From NCBI GenBank assembly GCA_019802505.1, contig JAFMOC010000002.1:1696501-1760500 (forward strand): 64,000 nucleotides of DNA, given 5' to 3'. The notes below the pieces were generated by a model, which searched no databases, was not told the DNA's origin, and saw only the letters and a program-made list of their open reading frames with translations. Positions 10,001 to 20,468 of the stretch are shown in pieces. The stretch comes from Corydoras sp. C115 (Eukaryota; Chordata; Actinopteri; Siluriformes; Callichthyidae). Numbering within the stretch: position 1 is the stretch's first letter; the number at the start of each line of letters is the position of its first letter. The position numbers and the translations under genes are program-made.

Positions 10001-12583
10001 TGACAAAAGTTTATGCGATTTCAAGAGCACCCAGAACAACCAGTTTCTTCATGGATCCTCTTAAGGACTTAATGTAACATTTTTGTTAGGAACACAAATG
10101 TTTCCAATAAAACATCATTAAACTTAATGATTCACAGATTTTTATCTAACACAAATGATCAAAGCATGTATGTTTCTACTTAACTTGGATGTCTTCATAC
10201 TTGTTTACTAGTAATCTGTAATTATTCTGAAAATCTGGAAAGCAATAATGAGTCAGTAATTCTGCCCAGTGTCACTCACACCTACTTGGCACAAACCGTT
10301 CGAGCCATAACCATCCTGACATCATCTTCTGAAAGTCCATGTAGGTGCCAAAATGGGGACTGCATAAAAATAAATAAATAATAATTTTAAAAACACACAG
10401 TGACTTGTTAGAAAAGCATCTGTAAAAACACAAAACATGCCACTAAGACTTTAATACAATCATGACTACATGTGATTAATACTTGTGTTTGTTAATAAAC
10501 TACTTTGTTGTTACTACAAACAAATAGGTCATTTTTTATTTGTTCTGACTGATGCCGTAACATTTTCTTTAATAGAAAGGTTGAAAATAATATAATGACT
10601 ATTAATAACCAAAATAACTATTAATAACTAAATAACTAAAATGCTGAGCTAGCACAAAACTTAAGAAAACATTATAGGAATATTTTTCTAAGTCAAATGA
10701 ATTAAATCAGAAATTGAATTAATTCAGAAAATGAATTAAAATCTAAATTTTTAAGGATGGTTCATGGTCACACCTCCCTAGGATGAAATCTTGACTGATC
10801 TATAAAGAACACAACTTGGAAAAACCTCTTTTATTAAAGAAAAATTCTGAACTTGCAAGTCTGTTTGGGAAACTTTGGGAATTTTTTTTTTATTACCACA
10901 ATTTAGCTTTAAATCAAGCTTTACACAGAAGTAATAAAAATATCACATATGTTCAAAGATATTAATATCAAACACCAAAAAAAAAAAAATTGTCTTGTTA
11001 TAAAAATGTTTTTTATATGATTTTGTATGTGAAATCACCACACTGGTGACCGGTCATAAGATCTCAATCATAAAAATCTAAATTCATCCTAAAGTTGTAG
11101 AAAAAACCTGATGTAAGCGCTCTGTTTAGGTTAGAGACTTTGAACTTAATCCATTGGTTTTTTTAATCCATTACTATGAATGCTCTTGTAATGAATCATT
11201 CTAGATGAAAAAAAACTTTGTACTATTTTTAATTTGAAATACAATTTTTAACAAATAGTTTATTATAATTCTAAATGTGTAAGAATAAGTCAATCACAAT
11301 ATCGGGATAAATCTATATGTGTGAACACCTTGACCTAAAGATCAAAGATTTTGCCTTTCTAAATGTCTTCTATTTCTAAATGTGTACCAGATGTGCTATT
11401 TTAAAATTTTATTTTACTAAATTTTAAAACAGCATAAACATATAAATCTTACATTTACATATTTCCTATACATTCCATGATAAATTGCATTTTGTATTAT
11501 ATAAAAAACTCGTAGACTAGGTATGGAAAATGTGGCTACTTTAACATTTAAAATCAACAAATACAAGTAGTAAATATGAAGCAGAATTAAGATACCTATT
11601 GTCCTATTGACCTAAAATGATAATATCATGAAGTTGTGTCAACTGAAACCACAGAATACAAACCTACATTTTTATCTATGTACTTATGAAAGATTGGAAA
11701 CATTTCATGTAAAAACAAATTGAAGTTAATTATCTAAGCGGCTTATCCCGACAATTGTTGATTGGGTTATGAAACCTGTTTAATTAAAGTTATAAGGATT
11801 GTGTGACATATGCACCCCATAATTACTGAAGACAAAAGATTATAGAAATACTGATCACAACAATTTTATACTTTGCTGTAAATAATCATAAACAATATTA
11901 TTGTATCTCATCTTGTTTAAAGAAAAATCCATCCATCCATTATCTTCCGGGGGTGGGGGTTGGGAGGGCTGGGAAGCTACACCCAGGACAGGATGCCAAT
12001 ATATCGCTGGGCACACACTCACTCAAACAGACAAACACACTATATGGATTTTATTTTTGGATGGACCTTGATCCATGTTTTTAGACCGTGTGAGGAAACC
12101 GGAGAACCCGGAGGAAACTCACACGAACAAGGAAAATATGGAAACTCCACCCAGATTGGTATTCGAATCTGGAATCCCTAGTGCTGAGAAGAGAACGTTC
12201 TAACCGCTAGTGTTTCAACATGAACACGCTGAGTGTTTTTACCGTTTCGTTAAACGCTTCTGATGGAATGCATTGTCGACCCAGTATGGACAGCAAAGCC
12301 TTTATTTCCTGAAAGAAAAACAAATTAGCTGGCTATCATAATTTTACGATAAAAGTTTGAAGTATGATTTTTATATTTTATTTAATATACAACCATTATT
12401 TCAAGGAGCATTCTTTTAGAGCAACATTTGAATTTAATGTTATCTTATCATTGGCTTTGACAAGTTAAAATAGTTTTCAAGAAGAATAAGCATTTGATTT
12501 CTTACCGGGAATCTGAATTCCACATTATCATGCGCTAAATGTAATAAATACTGTCGGCATGTTTTCCCGCAGTACAGCGCCAT
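145..12583 (-). CDS. TRMT11: TRMT11, tRNA guanine-10 N2-methyltransferase catalytic subunit (3' part beyond window)
   Basis: Ten coding exons read on the minus strand, all with AG acceptors and GT donors and all keeping frame: 12506-12583, 12243-12308, 10286-10359, 9676-9757, 9503-9595, 8990-9124, 7386-7542, 1876-1956, 1305-1469 and 145-217. They give 334 codons plus two bases; the human protein is about 463 aa, so roughly 130 residues lie off the left edge. The start ATG at 12583 opens MALYCGKTCRQYLLHLAHDN, like the vertebrate N-terminus. The N-terminal half is the THUMP-type tRNA-binding part. Residues 223-229 read DPFVGTG (SAM-binding motif I) and residues 310-314 read DPPYG (the D/N-P-P-Y catalytic motif, codon for P311 split by an intron). 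The family works with TRMT112 to methylate G10 of tRNAs in the cytoplasm. No frameshift or stop is seen in any exon. Intron 7 is about 5.4 kb and full of Tc1-like DNA. Confidence 0.95.
1957..2760. other. TRMT11 intron 7, 5'-distal unique part
   Basis: AT-rich intron sequence between exon 8 and the first transposon remnant. No coding exon, tRNA or recognisable repeat was seen here. Confidence 0.5.
2780..3262 (-). mobile_element. Tc1/mariner-like fragment, one end only
   Basis: The stretch has the features of the non-coding end of fish Tc1-like elements: a block with the start of a transposase-like reading frame near 2880 on the minus strand (ending in TGGCTAAGACAAAGAAGCTC) and then an AT-rich terminal segment ending in ATTCAGGCTTGACTG. 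The matching other terminus is not found, so it is a truncated copy inside TRMT11 intron 7. A long TG/TA microsatellite follows it directly. Confidence 0.5.
3264..3384. repeat. Compound (TG)n(TA)n(CA)n microsatellite
   Basis: TG repeats, then about 32 TA units at 3283-3346, then CA/TA mix. The long Tyr-Ile ORFs read through it are repeat artefacts. Confidence 0.97.
3975..5112 (-). mobile_element. Degraded Tc1-like transposon with inverted termini
   Basis: The left end CAGTTGCAATCAGAAATATT is matched in inverse at the right end (AATATTTCTGATTGCAACT), and both ends sit at TA, the Tc1/mariner target. Inside, on the minus strand (4370-4714), is a relic of the transposase catalytic core: GGGSLMMWGCFSAAGTGNL and WTFQQDDDPKHASK (the second catalytic Asp). 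The N-terminal DNA-binding part is lost and the frame ends early, so the copy is dead. It lies in TRMT11 intron 7 between TA microsatellites. Confidence 0.85.
4370..4714 (-). pseudogene. Tc1-like transposase relic (catalytic core fragment)
   Basis: An open stretch of 114 codons contains the Tc1-family block HGGGSLMMWGCFSAAG followed by WTFQQDDDPKHASKSTKAWL, which holds the second Asp of the DDE triad. The first Asp region and the SPDLNPIEHLW-type block with the Glu are not in frame here. This is a remnant of the element at 3975-5112, not a host gene. Confidence 0.8.
5113..5216. repeat. (TA)n(CA)n microsatellite
   Basis: About 42 TA units followed by CA repeats, filling the whole gap between two Tc1-like transposons. 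Confidence 0.97.
5604..6330 (+). pseudogene. Tc1-like transposase pseudogene
   Basis: Residues from 5604 read MKSKELSVDLRDKIVSRHKS, the paired-like helix-turn-helix start of a Tc1 transposase, with ISAALKVPMSTVASIICKWK and the GRPSKLS linker. The frame then shifts; a second frame from 5873 gives NKILWSDETKIELFG, the first catalytic Asp. The segment with the second Asp is deleted: the reading jumps near 6108-6124 to SQSPDLNPIEHLWRDLKMAV, the third catalytic block. Frameshift plus central deletion make it inactive. Confidence 0.9.
6403..6759 (+). mobile_element. DANA/mermaid-type SINE, full length
   Basis: This copy shows the whole family structure. A tRNA-like head has A box TGGCTTAGTGGTTAGC and B box GGTTCGAATCC. 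A middle domain has TTTCCATGTTCTCCCCGTGT and CGTGGGTTTCCTCCGGGTTC, as in zebrafish DANA/mermaid (V-SINE superfamily). The 3' end runs into a (TGAA)n tail. It is flanked by the 13-bp duplication AAATTTTCAAAAC (6390-6402 and 6760-6772), so it jumped into the Tc1-like element after that element was in place. Confidence 0.95.
6925..7046. repeat. Perfect-arm palindrome with (TA)n core
   Basis: The left arm TATATATATCTGATATTATT ACTTAATA (6939-6966) is repeated in inverse at 7011-7040 (TATTAAGTAATAATATCAGA then TATATATA), around about 25 TA units. The structure can fold into a long hairpin. It touches the right end of the Tc1-like element. It may be a small TA-targeting MITE or a product of repeat instability. 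Confidence 0.85.
7587..7912 (+). mobile_element. Diverged DANA/mermaid-type SINE
   Basis: Head (GGTGGCACAGAGGCATAGTG ... TTTGAATCCCGATCTGGGTG), middle and 3' domain (CTCCCCTGGATGGGCTTGGG) are recognisable but heavily mutated. A 24-base A run at 7704-7728 replaces part of the middle. Its start is about 45 bp upstream, in gene orientation, of the TRMT11 exon 7 acceptor. An old copy. Confidence 0.85.
7913..8567. other. TRMT11 intron 6, unique part
   Basis: AT-rich intronic DNA between the SINE near exon 7 and the SINE remnant before exon 6. Nothing recognised. Confidence 0.5.
8568..8755 (-). mobile_element. tRNA-derived SINE of a second family, old copy
   Basis: Read on the minus strand: head with TTTGAACC-type B box (GGGATTTGAACCCACAACC on plus), the block AACCCTCATTGCTCAAGGGG and the 3' end CAAAGCGACTTACAAAT (plus), inverse of the CTTTGGATAAAAG-type tail common in teleosts. 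The same family is better preserved at 27062 and 43609. Confidence 0.75.
9125..9502. other. TRMT11 intron 5
   Basis: Intron between exons 5 and 6. AT-rich, no repeat or RNA gene recognised. Confidence 0.5.
9758..10285. other. TRMT11 intron 3
   Basis: Intron between exons 3 and 4. AT-rich, no repeat or RNA gene recognised. Confidence 0.5.
10360..11927. other. TRMT11 intron 2, unique part
   Basis: Very AT-rich intron sequence without open frames of note or recognisable mobile DNA until the SINE near exon 2. Confidence 0.5.
11928..12211 (-). mobile_element. DANA/mermaid-type SINE next to TRMT11 exon 2
   Basis: Minus-oriented copy: (CCAT)n tail complement at 11928-11941, then the inverse of the 3' domain, middle and tRNA-like head (ATTCGAATCTGGAATCCCTA). 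The head ends about 30 bases past the exon 2 donor of TRMT11. The SINE and the gene have the same orientation. Confidence 0.88.
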
Positions 12584-12720
12584 GTCTGTGTGTAGCTAAA
12601 AACACCGCTCGGTGTGTTTCTGACGACATACACAATAGTTCCTACTAAAATTACCAATTCGGCACGGCTATTCTGCACCCCATCGTCACGACAATTGACA
12701 TCATAATTTTAAACGTGTGA
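12584..12720 (-). promoter_or_regulatory. Putative 5'UTR and promoter of TRMT11
   Basis: The DNA just upstream of the TRMT11 ATG has more CpG than its surroundings (CGCTCGG, TCGTCACGAC) and no TATA box. It is assigned as promoter by position only. Confidence 0.3.
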
Positions 12721-12876
12721 AAAAGTCTACAACCTGACTTATATTTTCAACTTATCAAAATTTTTGTCCTCTGAATTTAATTTGTCATCTGCATTTAACC
12801 TATCCATTCAGTAACACACACACATATATACACACTGGTGAAGTGAGTGAGTTGTAGAGTAATCAGTATGGGTGCA

Positions 12877-13192
12877 TGGTCCATATATTCATTCATTCAT
12901 TCATTATCTCCCGCTTTATCCTCTATTAGGGCCGCGGTGGGGTTCCCCATGCCCATCCAGGGGAGAATGTCTCGGGCGCTGGGCAGATAGACCCAGGACA
13001 GGGCGCCAATCCATCGTTGGGCACACACTCACTCACACAGACACACTCTATATGGGGCAATTTGGAGAATTCAATTGACTTGATCCATGTTCTTGGACTC
13101 ATCTGACTCCTCCCCAGATGGGGATTCGAACCGGGAATCCCTAGCGCTGAGAGGCGAACGTGCTAACCACTAAGCCACCGTGCCGCCTGGTC

Positions 13193-13199
<7 letters not shown>
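12877..13199 (-). mobile_element. DANA/mermaid-type SINE with 12-bp target duplication
   Basis: The SINE body is 12889-13187 with (ATTC)n at its start, flanked by TGGTCCATATAT at 12877-12888 and 13188-13199. It lacks part of the middle domain (a jump from CTTGGACTCATC to CCCCAGATGG around 13093-13116). Confidence 0.93.

Positions 13200-13240
<41 letters not shown>
13197..13240. repeat. (CA)n microsatellite
   Basis: About 21 CA units directly abutting the left terminus of a Tc1-like element. Confidence 0.97.
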
Positions 13241-13244
<4 letters not shown>

Positions 13245-13439
13245 GGGGTGCGAAAGTTTGGGCAGCCTTATTAATTTTCCCGATTTACCTTTATAAATAA
13301 TTGGTTGTTTGGATAAAAAAAAAAAAAAAAGTTAAATATAATCATATAAGGGACAAACACAGTGATATTTGAGAAGTGAAATTAAGTTTACTTGATTTAC
13401 AGAAAATGTGCAATAATTGGTCTAACAAAATTAGGCAGG

Positions 13440-13787
13440 GCGGCACGGTGGCTTAGTGGTTAGCACGTTCGCCTCTCAGCGCTAGGGATTCCCAGTTCGA
13501 ATCCCCATCTGGGTGGAGTTTCCATGTTCTCCCCGTGTCCGCTTGGGTTTCCTCCGGGTTCTCCGGTTTCCTCCCACAGTCCAAAAACATGGATCAAGTC
13601 AAGTGAGTTCTCCAAAATTGCCCCTATAGAGTGTCTCTGTGTGAGTGAGTGTGTGCCCAGCGATGGATCGGCGCCCTGTCCTGGGTGTATCTGCCCAGCG
13701 CCCGAGATGTTCTCCCCTGGATGGGCATGGGGAACCCCACCGCGACACTAATAAAGGATAAAGCGGGAGATAATGAATGAATGAATG
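13440..13787 (+). mobile_element. DANA/mermaid-type SINE inside Tc1-like element
   Basis: Full-length copy flanked by AAAATTAGGCAGG at 13427-13439 and 13788-13800, both within the Tc1-like terminal region. The insertion is therefore younger than the transposon copy. Confidence 0.95.
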
Positions 13788-13849
13788 AAAATTAGGCAGG
13801 TGCATAAATTTGGGTACCAAAAATAAACAAACAACCTAAACTCAATATT

Positions 13850-14660
13850 AAGTAGATTCTCCTTTTGCAGAAATAGCAGCCTGTAAACACTTCCTATAGC
13901 TTCTAATGAGAGTCTGGATTGTGGCTGAAGGTATTTTAGACCATTCTCCTTTACAAAACATCTCTAGTTCATTCAGGTTTGATGGTTTCTGAGCATGGAC
14001 AGCTCTCTTTAAGTGACACCACAGATTTTCAATAATATTCAGGTCTGGGGACAGAGATGGCCATTCCAGAACATTGTACTTGTTTCTGCATGAATGCCTT
14101 AGTCAATTTGGAACAGTGTTTAGGGTCGTTGTCTTGTTGCAAGATCCAGCCCCGGTGCAGCTTCAGCTTTCACTGATTCCTGGACATCTCCAGAATCTGC
14201 TGAAATTGATTGGAATCCATGCAGCCCTCGACTTTAACAAGATTCCCAGTCCGTGAATTGGCAGCACAGCTCCACAGCATGATGGAACCTCCACCAAATT
14301 GTTCTGTAGGTAGTGTTTTTCCTCCATGTATAACAGCCCTTGTTATGCCCAAATAACTATTTTAGTTTCATCAGTCCACAGCACCTTATACCAAAATGTA
14401 GCTGGCTTGTCCAAATGTGCTTTAGCATACCTCAAGCGGCTCTGTTGACTTGAACTGTGTCTGTGATCTTCCATTTTCTCATAATGTTCTCACAGTGGAG
14501 ACTGAAAGCTGAAATCTCTGAGCTAGCTTTTTGTATCCTTCCCCTAAAACATGACAGCGAACAATCTTTGTTTTCAGGTCATTTGAAAGTTGAGACTCCC
14601 ATGCTGCGACTCTTCAGACAAGATGCAAAGAGGAGAAAAACTTACAATTGCCCCACTTAA
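13850..14660 (-). pseudogene. Decayed Tc1-like transposase
   Basis: Minus-strand fragments in several frames match Tc1 transposase order. The clearest are FGGGSIMLWSCAANSRTGNL (14352-14170) and further segments toward 13850 covering the third catalytic region. Stops and frameshifts interrupt every frame, so no active protein is possible. Confidence 0.75.
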
Positions 14661-14885
14661 ATACCCTTTCACATAATTAAAGTCACCTGTGTATGGAGGT
14701 CAAGGGTCATTGACCTTACCACAAATTTGAGTTCCAATTATTTAAGGTTTTGAATGACAACAGTGCCCAAATTTATGCACCTGCCTAATTTTGTTTAACC
14801 AATTATTGCACACATTCTGTAAACCTATTTTATATAAAGGTAAATCAGGAAAATTAACAAGGCTGCCCAAATTTTCACACCCCAC

Positions 14886-14887
<2 letters not shown>

Positions 14888-14943
<56 letters not shown>

Positions 14944-14960
14944 CATACATACACACACAC
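14888..14960. repeat. (GT)n(TA)n(CATA)n microsatellite
   Basis: TA repeats at 14894-14939 flanked by GT and CA units, abutting the right end of the Tc1-like element. Confidence 0.95.
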
Positions 14961-16385
14961 ACCACTTGAGGCGGTGATAAGTACATTACTGTGTTACAGG
15001 TGCAGAAAGCATTGTGATGATGATGATGATGGCAGCAATAAATGTAAAATTCAATGTGGTGTGTATGTTGGTGTCGGGTTTCACACTCCAGTGGCATTTG
15101 CCTGAAGGTAAAAATATGAAAATTTAGGAAAATATAGAAGTTGCTGAGAAATACAATGGCAAGTTTGTCACCTACTGTCTACCACATCCAGTGACCTGTC
15201 CTATGTAGCATTATCCAGCAAAAAATAAATATCAACAGTCTACTGCTGCCCACTGCATGGGTGATCCATTGTGTTGCCAAATGTATTTGAAAACATTACT
15301 TAATATTTACTTCAAGTTTTTCATTTAGTTCCTATGGCTCAGCCTTAGAACATCAAGCACTCATGCATTTGGACAATTTTATTGTAAGTTAAAGAGACGT
15401 ACACAAATAAGAAACAAAAAAAAAAATTACAGTCATTTATTGGTTGGCAATAAAATGTTTGTAAATATATTATGGTAAAAATCAAGTTATTTAAATCAAA
15501 ATCTTCTTAAATATTAAATATAATAAATATACAACTATATTACAGAAATATTTAGACTCATTACAGCAACTTTGTAAAAAAATATGTGAAAAGTTGTTTA
15601 CTCAATGAAAAACCAAATTAAATCATCTAAATTTTATAATAAAAGAAAAAACATTAAGACAAGAGCAACTAACAGTGATGAATCTCTTAATGTTTTAAAA
15701 GATTTTTTTTATCAGCCAATGATAGCTACTAATACAGACACATACATAACATTTCTTTTTCTTGGGTGTTGGTGTGGAGGGCTATGGCAGCTCATGACGA
15801 GCCACACCAAAAACAATTATTTACTGAAATTATCCGGAGTAATACGAGTCTTGATCCTTTATAAGCCATCACTAACAGCAATGCTTCACACACATGCAAA
15901 TAAATTAACCAGTCATGCAGTTTCAACATGCACAATGGCATATTTGGCAATACCAAATAATTAATACCAATAATCCAATAAATAATACCAAATATCTGTA
16001 CCATCTCATATCAACAGTCTTGTATGGTGGTGAAAGCATGTTGATTATTTTACTTGATCTTGGAAAATTGAAGTAATGGAGATAATGATGCATTCTAGTT
16101 TATACAAGGATACTTAGCTTAGGCAGGGGAAAAGTTAGGTTATGTTACAATAATGCATAATAAACATATGAATGACTAATGACTCTCAAGCAATCAGAAT
16201 TTGTTCAAGGAATAAACACTTTAGTCATAATACAAGCTTTTGTCTGGCATACAAAGACAGTTATCATGCACAGATAACCTAAAATAAGTTACAGCCTTCA
16301 ACGTTCAAACCCTGCAGCTGTAGGTTATTGAAGTACATAGTAGATACACCTTGATGAACGGATGATAAAGGCAGCAAGACATGTA
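14961..16385. other. HINT3 3'UTR candidate region and spacer to TRMT11
   Basis: AT-rich DNA downstream of the HINT3 stop, with minus-strand AATAAA signals at 15436-15441 and 15378-15383 that would bound a 3'UTR. A 119-codon open stretch on plus at 15605-15964 has no recognisable motif and is probably chance. No other feature seen. Confidence 0.45.
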
Positions 16386-18645
16386 TCATACTTCTGAGTT
16401 TAGTCTTAGTAGCAGCTGGTCAGCCTGTCAAAAAGCAACAAAATACAATATAATTGCAATGAAAACATGTACATGAGACATTGCTCTACCTCCATGCTGT
16501 TTCATAAATACAGTGTGGCAAATGATTTTGTTCTTTATACAACTGAATGGAATAAGCTATATTCTGGATAAGTATATCTGATTGTGCTTGCTAATCTGAG
16601 CTCTTGGCTCTGAGCGAATGGATCTGGACCTCATATGTTTATTATTTTTCCCCCAACATAAGATGGTTTATCTTCACATTAATTAGTTACTAAAATACTA
16701 GAATAATGAGTACAACATTTGGATGTGCTTATATAGTGCTTTCTTGCATGTCTGAAACCCCTTTAGACACACAGAGATTGCACATAAAATACTGTTTGTT
16801 TATTTAGTGATTTAATTTCTAATAGCAAGTTTCCAACAAGAATATTTACCAACAACACAGTAAGAGACATTTTAAGATGTTACTGATCCAGCCATCCATA
16901 GATTATCTTCCGCTTTATCCTATATTAGGGTTGCGGGAGGGTTTCCCATGCCCATCCAGGGGACAACGTTTCGGGCGCTGGGCAGATACACCCAGGACAG
17001 GGCGCCAACCTATCGCTGGGCACGTTACTGATCCCATTGTTGTTAAAAAAATTCCTTGTTATTTAAAGGTCCTTTGTAGTAAAGCGGGTTCTGTTCAATG
17101 ACAAAAACAGTGCATAAACACCTGTTTTTTAATAAAAAATATATTGTTAGATAGTAGAACTAACCATGATGCACTACATCAGAATTTCTATTGTTTCTTT
17201 AATTGCATGCAAACTTCCATATATTCCCACATCTTTTCACCCCCACAGCTCTACGGTAATAAAGCATCACGCACTGGAAATATGATCATGTATACTCACA
17301 AAACAATTATTTTCCTAAGTGCAGTAAAAAAAAGAATTATTGTTTAAACTGACAACAACTTATTATTTAGTACAGTAAATTGATTTGATTATCTTTATTT
17401 CTGAAGCAATATAATCAGTAAATATATAATTGTAAGAGAAATGGAAAGGAACACTTACTCACTTATTTTTTTGCCTGAATAGTGATAAACAAAAGATTAC
17501 TTTATTCCACATAATTTAATTTAACATGATCCTGCTCCTTCTAAATTGGACAAACAGTCAGACAATACAACCATTAAACAAGCCTGTCTTGTATTTTTGT
17601 TTTAAATTTGGTTCAATTGAGAAAAATACTGTTATGTTGTATCTTCAGACTATTCTCAAATGTTGAGAAGTATCTGAAAATCTAAAACCTGGGTTTACAA
17701 CTGGAGTATAACTTAAATAGGGCTTCAGTGTGTTGAGGAGAAAGTAAGTTCAAAATAAGGCATCTATTTTTTAATAAGACTGTATCTTACAGTCATGGGA
17801 GAAACTTATGCCAGTGCTTATAGGGTGAAAGGTCCTAGACAGGTTGCTTATTTATTACTGTTCTGACACATATACAGCTTTACACACAATAACAAACTTT
17901 TTTTTGCCATGAGGTGGAAGCACTAACCGTTGACCACAGTGGCTTCCACAAATACATAATTATTTTGCCAAAAACTCATGTAAATATAAGCTGGTGCTTG
18001 CTTGCTTGATATGCTACAGCTGAATAATCCATTTAGTTAGCAAGGTGGCTCACCACATCACAAGTAGCCTATGGACAGTGGACTTTTATCTTGTATATCT
18101 TTTATCTTATACAAAACCAAAGCCAACTTTTTTTTGCAAACAAACATTCACTCTTTACGGAGCCCCAAATAGACATAAATAAAAAAAAAGAAAAGAAAAA
18201 AAAATAACAAAGCCAATCATATTATTGTAACGTTCTATTCTAACACTTAACTATTTTTGGAAGTAAAAGAAAATGGGGAGAACATAATAAACTCCATAAT
18301 AAACTACTGATGTTAGGTCGCGTTTCGACGTTACATTCCAAAAAACATTCTATCTATTTCAAGAAAGAAATCTTTAATTGTATATAAATAAAGTTTGTTA
18401 TTCATCTGTAGATCTGTCAAACAGCCATAAGTTGGAGAGTGCACATTCCAGTTTAAACACCAGCATTGAAACAGCGCTACATGTTTGGTTATTCTCAAAT
18501 TATGTACCATATGATAACTTGTTTGCACTAGATAATAACCTCATGACCACAACATTTAATTTTTTTGTTTTACTTATTTTACTCATTACATTTTTTCTTA
18601 CTTATGTTCCTTTAGGAGCTCCGTAAATCTTTATGTAAATGTGTG

Positions 18646-18677
<32 letters not shown>

Positions 18678-20434
18678 TTTGGTCAAATGTTTTTTTCCCA
18701 AATTATCCCAAATTGATGGTTAGGCTCAGAACACAGGGTTCAACATAAAGCACCCCGCCAAGCAATGATGGATTAGTGTCTTGCTCAAGAATCCCCATTG
18801 GTAACTTCGGTTAACATTTAATGTCATAATGTACTGTTACATATTCAGTAAAAATGAGTATGTTACATACTCAGTATTTTATAAATATCAGCATATTTTA
18901 GAGTGAGTTTAACTTTTGGTAATTAAAAGAATAAAATCGAATAGGAATAATATGCAATCATTTCTTATGAATTTGCACCATTATTATTTAAATGACATTT
19001 TTTTAATAATTATTTGAAATTATAAGATGTGCCACAATGCTAAACATTTCACTAAGCCCTTAGATTGTAGACCAGTGGCATATGCTGCACAATAAAGATT
19101 AGAGATCATGTCTTCATAACTTTTTACTGCCATCAGAAATCATACCGTTATAAACCAGTAAGAGTTTAGACGGTAGATGAAGCGAGACAGGAAGCCCAAT
19201 TGACTTGCAGGTGCCAGTACATGGAGATGGAGATGTGCAATGGATTGAAACGGAGGCCAGTGGAAACCAAACCTAAAATAAACATAAACACTTAAAAAAA
19301 ACAACAAAGCAACAATCTTGAAAGTAGCAAATGTATGTATGTATCTGAATCAGTTTACCTGACATCATTTATATCGGTGACATTGTTCTTCTCAAGAATT
19401 GTTTTCCCAATTTCCACCAGTTTCTCCACTAAGAAAAGTAGGTGAGATAAAAGAAATATACATCAGATGCATGTTATAGTGTCTACACTGTGATATTTAT
19501 AGACTTAATAATAAATGTGCTTGACTGTATAACTACTTTATTTATGATTCACTGGAGAAAATGTTACTCTTTATTGAAACTTTATTTCCGCTTTATCCTC
19601 CTAGGGTCGCAGGGGGGTTCCCCATGCCCATCCAGGGGAGAACGTTTCGGGCGCTGGGCAGATACACCCAGGACAGGGTGCCAATCTATCGCTGGGCACA
19701 AACTCACACAGCCACACTCTATATGGGGTAATTTGGAGAATTCAATTGACTTTGATCCATGTTTTGGACTGTGGGGGAAACCGGAGAACCCGGAGGAAAC
19801 CCACGGTGACACGGGGAGAACATGGAAACTCCACCCAGATTGGGATTCGAAACAGGAATCCCTAGCGCTGAGAGGCAAATTTACTAACCACTAAACCGTC
19901 TCTTATTAAAACCAGTACATACTAACTAATCTGGATTTTACCTAGAGGTATATCTTCTTTTCCAAGTGATTTACAATTTCCTACGTGTTTCGTTGGCACA
20001 ACAAGATAGTGATGAGGGGCCCCAGGGTTTATGTCTCTAAAACATGATACATCTTCATCCTGAAAAACAGAATCACATTATCCATACTACCCAGACATGC
20101 AAATCCTATTCAGCCCACATACACTCATTCAGCAATACTTACAGTACTACTTAAGTTACCATCACTTAATGTTTTGTAGAAGCATGTAACTGCTAACGTT
20201 TTTTTTACATTAAACATTAATGTAAAATATTAAATGGTATGCATTAGTCTCTTAAACCTCATTGCTAATGGCTAACCCTGTGATCTGACTCTAACCATCA
20301 AGTTTGTGTCTTCAACATCGGTTCACTTTGCTTTGGATAAAAGTATTTGCTTAATTATTTCACGTGAATGTAACCTTATGCATAATGTACATTACATAAA
20401 TATAATGGTGAGTGTTCTGGCTTTTGCCTTAAAT

Positions 20435-20468
<34 letters not shown>

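Larger units (their letters stand above)
13241..14887 (-). mobile_element. Tc1-like transposon carrying a nested SINE
   Basis: Left terminus CAGTGGGGTGCGAAAGTTTG and right terminus CAAATTTTCACACCCCACTG are inverse copies with a few changes; the internal parts GGGCAGCCTTATTAATTTTCC and its inverse continue the match. Transposase relics are on the minus strand, for example GGGSIMLWSCAANSRTGNLV at 14170-14352. A SINE at 13440-13787 splits the left part. Confidence 0.9.

Noticed and set aside
13524..13751. Pro/Ser-rich ORFs (FSPCPLGFPPGSPVSSHSPK type) at many sites
   Set aside because: The same peptide recurs wherever a SINE copy lies. It is chance translation of the SINE.
15605..15964. 119-codon plus-strand ORF
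   Set aside because: It lies in the likely HINT3 3' region on the opposite strand, is AT-rich and has no motif.
19138..19146. Stop codon right after HINT3 exon 4 (ITV-stop)
   Set aside because: A GT donor precedes it, and a downstream exon in correct phase restores the expected C-terminus.
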